Origin: Bifidobacterium breve
GTDB lineage: Bacteria; Actinomycetota; Actinomycetes; S36-B12
Reading direction: 5' to 3'
Assembly: GCA_945900705.1 (NCBI GenBank)
Contig: CAMDKJ010000058.1
Location: forward strand, 1 to 9,148
Length of the DNA: 9,148 nt
This document shows positions 6,260-9,148 of the stretch, piece by piece (the first letter of the stretch is position 1; every line of letters starts with the position of its first letter). The translations under genes and the position numbers were made by a program. The notes under the pieces are model-generated. The model saw nothing but the letters and a program-made list of their open reading frames with translations, was not told where the DNA came from and did not search any database.

Positions 6260-7540
6260 ATGTCTGGGATTGACGTAGCGCGGATTAAATCGGATTTTCC
6301 GATCCTGAGCCGCACTGTTCGTGATGATCAGCCGCTAATTTATTTGGATAGCGGAGCGACTTCACAAAAGCCCTATGCCGTTCTCGATGCCGAGCGGGCG
6401 TTTTATGAAACTAGCAACGCGGCGGCGCACCGAGGTGCGCATCAGTTAGCTGAAGAGGCAACCGCGGCTTATGAGCTGGCGAGAGCGCAGATAGCGGCAT
6501 TTGTCGGGGCTAAGTCGGAGAACATAATCTTCACCAAGAACGCCACCGAGTCATTGAACCTAGCGGCTTACGCATTTTCCAACGCCACAGCTTTGGCCCA
6601 GTGGGGTACTGCCGTTGACCCCCGTTTTCAACTGCAACCTGGCGATAACGTGGTCGTCACCGAGATGGAGCACCACGCGAATCTGGTGCCTTGGCAGGAG
6701 TTGTGCGCCAAGACCGGGGCCACCTTGCGCTGGATTTCGTTAACGGACGATGGTCGCCTCGACCTTTCAAACCTTGGTGAATTGATAGATTCTTCGACGA
6801 AAGTTGTTAGCGTTGTCCACCAGTCAAATATTCTCGGGACAATCAACCCGGTAGCGAAGCTGATGGCTGCAGCACATTCGGTCGGGGCCATCGGAGTAAT
6901 TGATGCGTGCCAGTCCATACCCCATCAGGGCGTCGATGTGGTCGAACTTGGTGCGGATTTAGTTGCTTGGGGTGGGCACAAGATGCTTGGGCCAACCGGT
7001 ATCGGGCTGCTATATGGCACCGCGGAAATTTTGGATGCGATGCCGCCTTTCCTAACCGGCGGATCCATGATCGAGATGGTAACTATGGAGCGAAGTACTT
7101 ACGCGAGTGCGCCACAAAAGTTTGAGGCTGGGGTGCCCATGGTGGCGCAGGCGGTGGGCCTAGGTGCAGCAGTTTCGTATTTGACAGGTATTGGGATGAA
7201 CGCTATTGCCGAGCACGAGCACCAACTAACGTCCCATGCATTAAATGGTCTAATGGCGATACCCGGAGTCCGGATAATCGGACCAACCACTGGCATTGAT
7301 CGGGGCGGGGCTATCTCATTCGTGGTAGCCGGAATCCACCCACATGATGTAGGCCAAGTGCTAGACAACTTGGGTATCGCTGTTCGGGTCGGACATCACT
7401 GTGCCTGGCCAACGTGTCGGCGCTACGGAGTCCCGGCGACCACGCGGATCACTCCATATCTCTACAACAGCCAAAGTGATATCGACGCGGCTATCGCCGG
7501 GGTCCGCGAGGCCCAACGGTTTTTCCAGGTGGCGTCGTGA
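6260..7540 (+). CDS. sufS: Cysteine desulfurase SufS
   Basis: PLP-dependent enzyme converting L-cysteine to L-alanine and an enzyme-bound persulfide, the sulfur source for the pathway. The 426 residues are normal for SufS. Visible are the EMEHHAN motif (135-141), the PLP-ring aspartate Asp215 in VIDACQS, the Schiff-base lysine Lys241 in GGHKM, and the catalytic Cys381 in VGHHCAWP, with the conserved Arg396 after it. The motif around Arg396 reads TRITPYLYN where most SufS proteins have TRASFYLYN, a modest local variation. Start is ATG with ribosome-binding site GGAAGGG (6244-6250), 23 bp after sufC. The stop overlaps the sufU start as GTGA, matching the SufS-SufU partnership. Confidence 0.96.
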   Translation: MSGIDVARIKSDFPILSRTVRDDQPLIYLDSGATSQKPYAVLDAERAFYETSNAAAHRGAHQLAEEATAAYELARAQIAAFVGAKSENIIFTKNATESLNLAAYAFSNATALAQWGTAVDPRFQLQPGDNVVVTEMEHHANLVPWQELCAKTGATLRWISLTDDGRLDLSNLGELIDSSTKVVSVVHQSNILGTINPVAKLMAAAHSVGAIGVIDACQSIPHQGVDVVELGADLVAWGGHKMLGPTGIGLLYGTAEILDAMPPFLTGGSMIEMVTMERSTYASAPQKFEAGVPMVAQAVGLGAAVSYLTGIGMNAIAEHEHQLTSHALNGLMAIPGVRIIGPTTGIDRGGAISFVVAGIHPHDVGQVLDNLGIAVRVGHHCAWPTCRRYGVPATTRITPYLYNSQSDIDAAIAGVREAQRFFQVAS

Positions 7541-7998
7541 GTCTCGAATCCTTGTATCAGGAAATCATCCTTGACCACTACAAGAATCCACGCGGTCGGG
7601 GTTTACTCGAAGCGCCGCTGGGTACGGCATTTCACATTAATCCCACCTGTGGTGATGAAATCAATATGCAGGTTGCATCCGACGCCGACGGTGGACTTTT
7701 GATTGGGTACGAGGGTACGGGGTGTTCAATCTCGCAGGCCAGTGCCAGTGTGCTTTATGAGTTGGTTCAAGGGTTGCCGGTTGACGAAGCCGAGAAGATT
7801 CGACTCGCTTTTGTTGAACTAATGCACAGTCAAGGACATGCCGAGCCAGACGAGGAAGTTTTAGGTGATGGCGTCGCTTTCGTGGGAGTTGCGAAGTACC
7901 CGGCCCGGATCAAATGTGCGCTGCTCGCGTGGATGGCACTGCAAGATGCCGAGATCAAGGCTGATTTAGTCATGACCGCACCGTTGGATGAGAGATGA
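7537..7998 (+). CDS. sufU: Zinc-dependent sulfurtransferase SufU
   Basis: Sulfur acceptor that takes the persulfide from SufS and passes it to SufBCD; in Gram-positive bacteria it is a zinc protein rather than a cluster scaffold. The 153 residues contain the expected ligands Cys38 and Asp40 (NPTCGDE), Cys63 (GTGCSIS) and Cys127 (ARIKCALL), matching B. subtilis SufU Cys41, Asp43, Cys66 and Cys128. An 18-21 residue insert between the second and third cysteine regions, typical of SufU against IscU, is consistent with the VDEAEKIRLAF to EVLGDGVAF segment. Start is GTG 7537 overlapping the sufS stop, with AGGTGG (7527-7532) rather close upstream. Confidence 0.95.
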   Translation: MSLESLYQEIILDHYKNPRGRGLLEAPLGTAFHINPTCGDEINMQVASDADGGLLIGYEGTGCSISQASASVLYELVQGLPVDEAEKIRLAFVELMHSQGHAEPDEEVLGDGVAFVGVAKYPARIKCALLAWMALQDAEIKADLVMTAPLDER

Positions 7999-8005
7999 GG
8001 ATGCG

Positions 8006-8320
8006 ATGAGTATTGCCACCGAGGACGAAGTAATTGAGGCTATGAAGGATGTGGTTGATCCTGAGCTGGGTATCAATGTGGTCGACCTAGGCCTGGTCTA
8101 CGGGGTAAGTGTCGACGACGGCAATGTGGCAACGGTCAATATGACTTTGACATCGGCGGCTTGCCCGTTAACTGATGTGATCGAAGATCAGACACGGGCG
8201 GCGCTCTCGGCCGTGGTAACCGATTTCGCTATCAATTGGGTCTGGATGCCACCATGGGGGCCCGACAAAATCACCGATGACGGCAAAGACATGCTGCGTG
8301 CCTTGGGGTTCAACCTCTAG
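8006..8320 (+). CDS. sufT: SufT / MIP18-family (DUF59) Fe-S maturation protein
   Basis: Small auxiliary protein for Fe-S cluster maturation or transfer, of the DUF59/MIP18 family that closes actinobacterial suf operons. The 104 residues show DPELGINVVDLGLVY (18-32) and the conserved cysteine Cys53 in SAACPLTDVIEDQ, then the actinobacterial C-terminal WVWMPPWGPDKIT block. Start is ATG 8006, with GAGG (7997-8000) 5 nt before; an in-frame ATG at 7988 would add six residues and overlap sufU, and lacks a better ribosome-binding site. The gap to sufU is 7 bp. The enzyme-like older label 'metal-sulfur cluster biosynthetic enzyme' is not supported by any catalytic motif I can see. Confidence 0.93.
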   Translation: MSIATEDEVIEAMKDVVDPELGINVVDLGLVYGVSVDDGNVATVNMTLTSAACPLTDVIEDQTRAALSAVVTDFAINWVWMPPWGPDKITDDGKDMLRALGFNL

Positions 8321-8357
8321 GGGTACCGGCGTGGTTTTTCGGGTGAGAATTTGCTCG

Positions 8358-8363
8358 TAGAAT
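8358..8363 (+). promoter_or_regulatory. Candidate -10 box for the ABC-F gene
   Basis: TAGAAT matches the -10 consensus at 5 of 6 positions, 9 nt before the ATG at 8373, so the transcript would have a leader of about 0 to 3 nt. No convincing -35 is visible. The only purine-rich run near the start, AGG at 8368-8370, is too close (2 nt) to act as a normal ribosome-binding site. The 52-bp gap after sufT (8321-8372) contains a T run (8335-8339) but no strong hairpin. Confidence 0.4.
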
Positions 8364-8372
8364 GCTCAGGTC

Positions 8373-9148
8373 ATGATCACCGCCACTGGAGTTGAGCTTC
8401 GAGCAGGCGCCCAACTCCTCATAGGCGATGTCTCGATTCGGGTGGGTAAAGGCGACCGGGTTGGTCTGGTGGGCCGTAATGGGGCGGGTAAAACGACCTT
8501 TACCAAGGCGCTGGCTGGTGAGGCAGTTCCGGCTCAGGGCGAAATTACTTGCACCGGCACCGTGGGCTACCTGCCACAGGATCCACGTTCGGGGGATCCC
8601 GAAGAGTTGGCCCGTGAGCGAATTCTGGAGGCGCGCGGCCTGCGTGATGTCATGCGGCGAATGCAAGAGGCCAGCATGCAGATGGACACCACAGATCCAG
8701 ATGAGCGCGATCGCATCATTAGTCGCTACGCACGCGCGGAAGCAGAGTTCGAGGCCCTGGGTGGCTACGCTGTTGAGTCTCAGGCGGCTGCGATTGCGGC
8801 ATCGGTCGGCCTTGAGGAGAGAATCCTCAGCCAGCCACTAGGCACGCTATCTGGTGGTCAGCGGCGCCGGGTGGAGTTAGCACGTATTTTGTTCAGCGGC
8901 GCAGATGTACTGCTTCTCGATGAACCCACCAACCACCTTGACGCGGATTCGGTGCGCTGGTTGCACAAGTTCCTGGCTTCATATGAAGGCGGGTTCGTCG
9001 TCATTAGCCATGATGCGACCTTGCTTGAGGGTACCGTCAACCGAGTTTGGCACCTTGATGCAAACCGTCGCGAGATTGATATTTACACACTTGGTTGGAA
9101 GGCATACTTAACGGCGCGTGAGACTGATGAGCGTCGGCGAAAACGCGA
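8373..9148 (+). CDS. ABC-F family ATPase (partial, runs off the right edge)
   Basis: Soluble ABC-F protein of the ribosome-associated translation-factor/antibiotic-resistance superfamily; only the first ATPase domain is inside the window. The frame is open for 258 codons with no stop to the edge. Seen are Walker A GRNGAGKT (34-41), YLPQDPR (66-72) with the Q-loop Gln69, an arm-like helical insert (about 80-140), signature LSGGQ (159-163), Walker B with DEPTNHLD (183-190) and His213 in ISHD. Residues after about 243 (GWKAY...DERRRKR) begin the charged inter-domain linker. It resembles the actinobacterial ABC-F encoded near suf, such as M. tuberculosis Rv1473, often labelled macrolide transporter; no membrane segment is present, so that label is doubtful. 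Start is ATG 8373. Confidence 0.92.
   Translation, partial: MITATGVELRAGAQLLIGDVSIRVGKGDRVGLVGRNGAGKTTFTKALAGEAVPAQGEITCTGTVGYLPQDPRSGDPEELARERILEARGLRDVMRRMQEASMQMDTTDPDERDRIISRYARAEAEFEALGGYAVESQAAAIAASVGLEERILSQPLGTLSGGQRRRVELARILFSGADVLLLDEPTNHLDADSVRWLHKFLASYEGGFVVISHDATLLEGTVNRVWHLDANRREIDIYTLGWKAYLTARETDERRRKR

Noticed and set aside
8316..8340. Possible rho-independent terminator after sufT, because of the T run at 8335-8339
   Set aside because: Only short, weak pairings can be drawn (GGTACC self-palindrome, CC-GG arms) and no stable stem sits directly before the T run.
8310..8666. Minus-strand open frame across the sufT end and the ABC-F start
   Set aside because: It overlaps the conserved ABC-F Walker A region on the other strand and shows no family features.
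8428..8841. Plus-strand open frame (about 137 codons) inside the ABC-F gene
   Set aside because: It is a +1/+2 shadow of the ABC-F coding frame, which carries all the ATPase motifs; the composition is Arg/Trp/Cys-rich without motifs.
1..9148. Mobile elements, CRISPR arrays, tRNA or rRNA genes
   Set aside because: No transposase or integrase motifs, no spaced direct repeats, and no tRNA-like or rRNA segments were seen; coding occupies nearly the whole window.

Overview
This window is a canonical actinobacterial SUF iron-sulfur cluster assembly locus, nearly complete and apparently intact. The gene order and protein signatures (SufR-type repressor, SufB, SufD, Rieske ferredoxin, SufC, SufS, SufU, SufT, then an ABC-F ATPase; with a divergent ABC-2 transporter upstream) match Actinomycetota such as Streptomyces and Mycobacterium. 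Base composition looks moderate (mid-50s percent GC by eye), lower than in classic high-GC actinomycetes, so an aquatic or other moderate-GC actinobacterial lineage is plausible. Genus cannot be told from the sequence.

Layout. 1-64 (minus): the first codons of a gene running off the left edge, perhaps the ctaA/COX15-type gene often found here in actinobacteria. 109-840 and 837-1742 (minus): ABC-2 permease and its ATPase, overlapping by GTGA. 1743-1801: a very short divergent control region. 1802-8320 (plus): sufR, sufB, sufD, a Rieske ferredoxin, sufC, sufS, sufU and sufT. Junctions are overlaps of 4 to 8 nt or gaps of 7 to 32 nt, so this reads as one operon. 8373 to the right edge (plus): an ABC-F ATPase, cut by the window. 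It has no stop codon inside the window but is clearly a real gene.

How the genes work together. SufS takes sulfur from cysteine; SufU accepts the persulfide and passes it to the SufB-SufC-SufD scaffold ATPase, where the cluster is built. SufT helps cluster maturation or delivery, and the Rieske protein is a small [2Fe-2S] electron carrier in the same transcript. SufR, itself a predicted Fe-S sensor, probably represses the operon. A CAAC-N6-GTTA element at 1789-1802, close to the CAAC-N6-GTTG site known for SufR, overlaps a candidate -10 box.

The coding content is ordinary for the phylum. No undescribed system was found. The points worth a second look are regulatory and architectural: a candidate SufR operator that also decides the sufR start, back-to-back promoters that look leaderless, 15-bp in-frame tandem repeats at the 3' ends of both sufR and sufD, and the use of the sufD repeat as a ribosome-binding site for the next gene.
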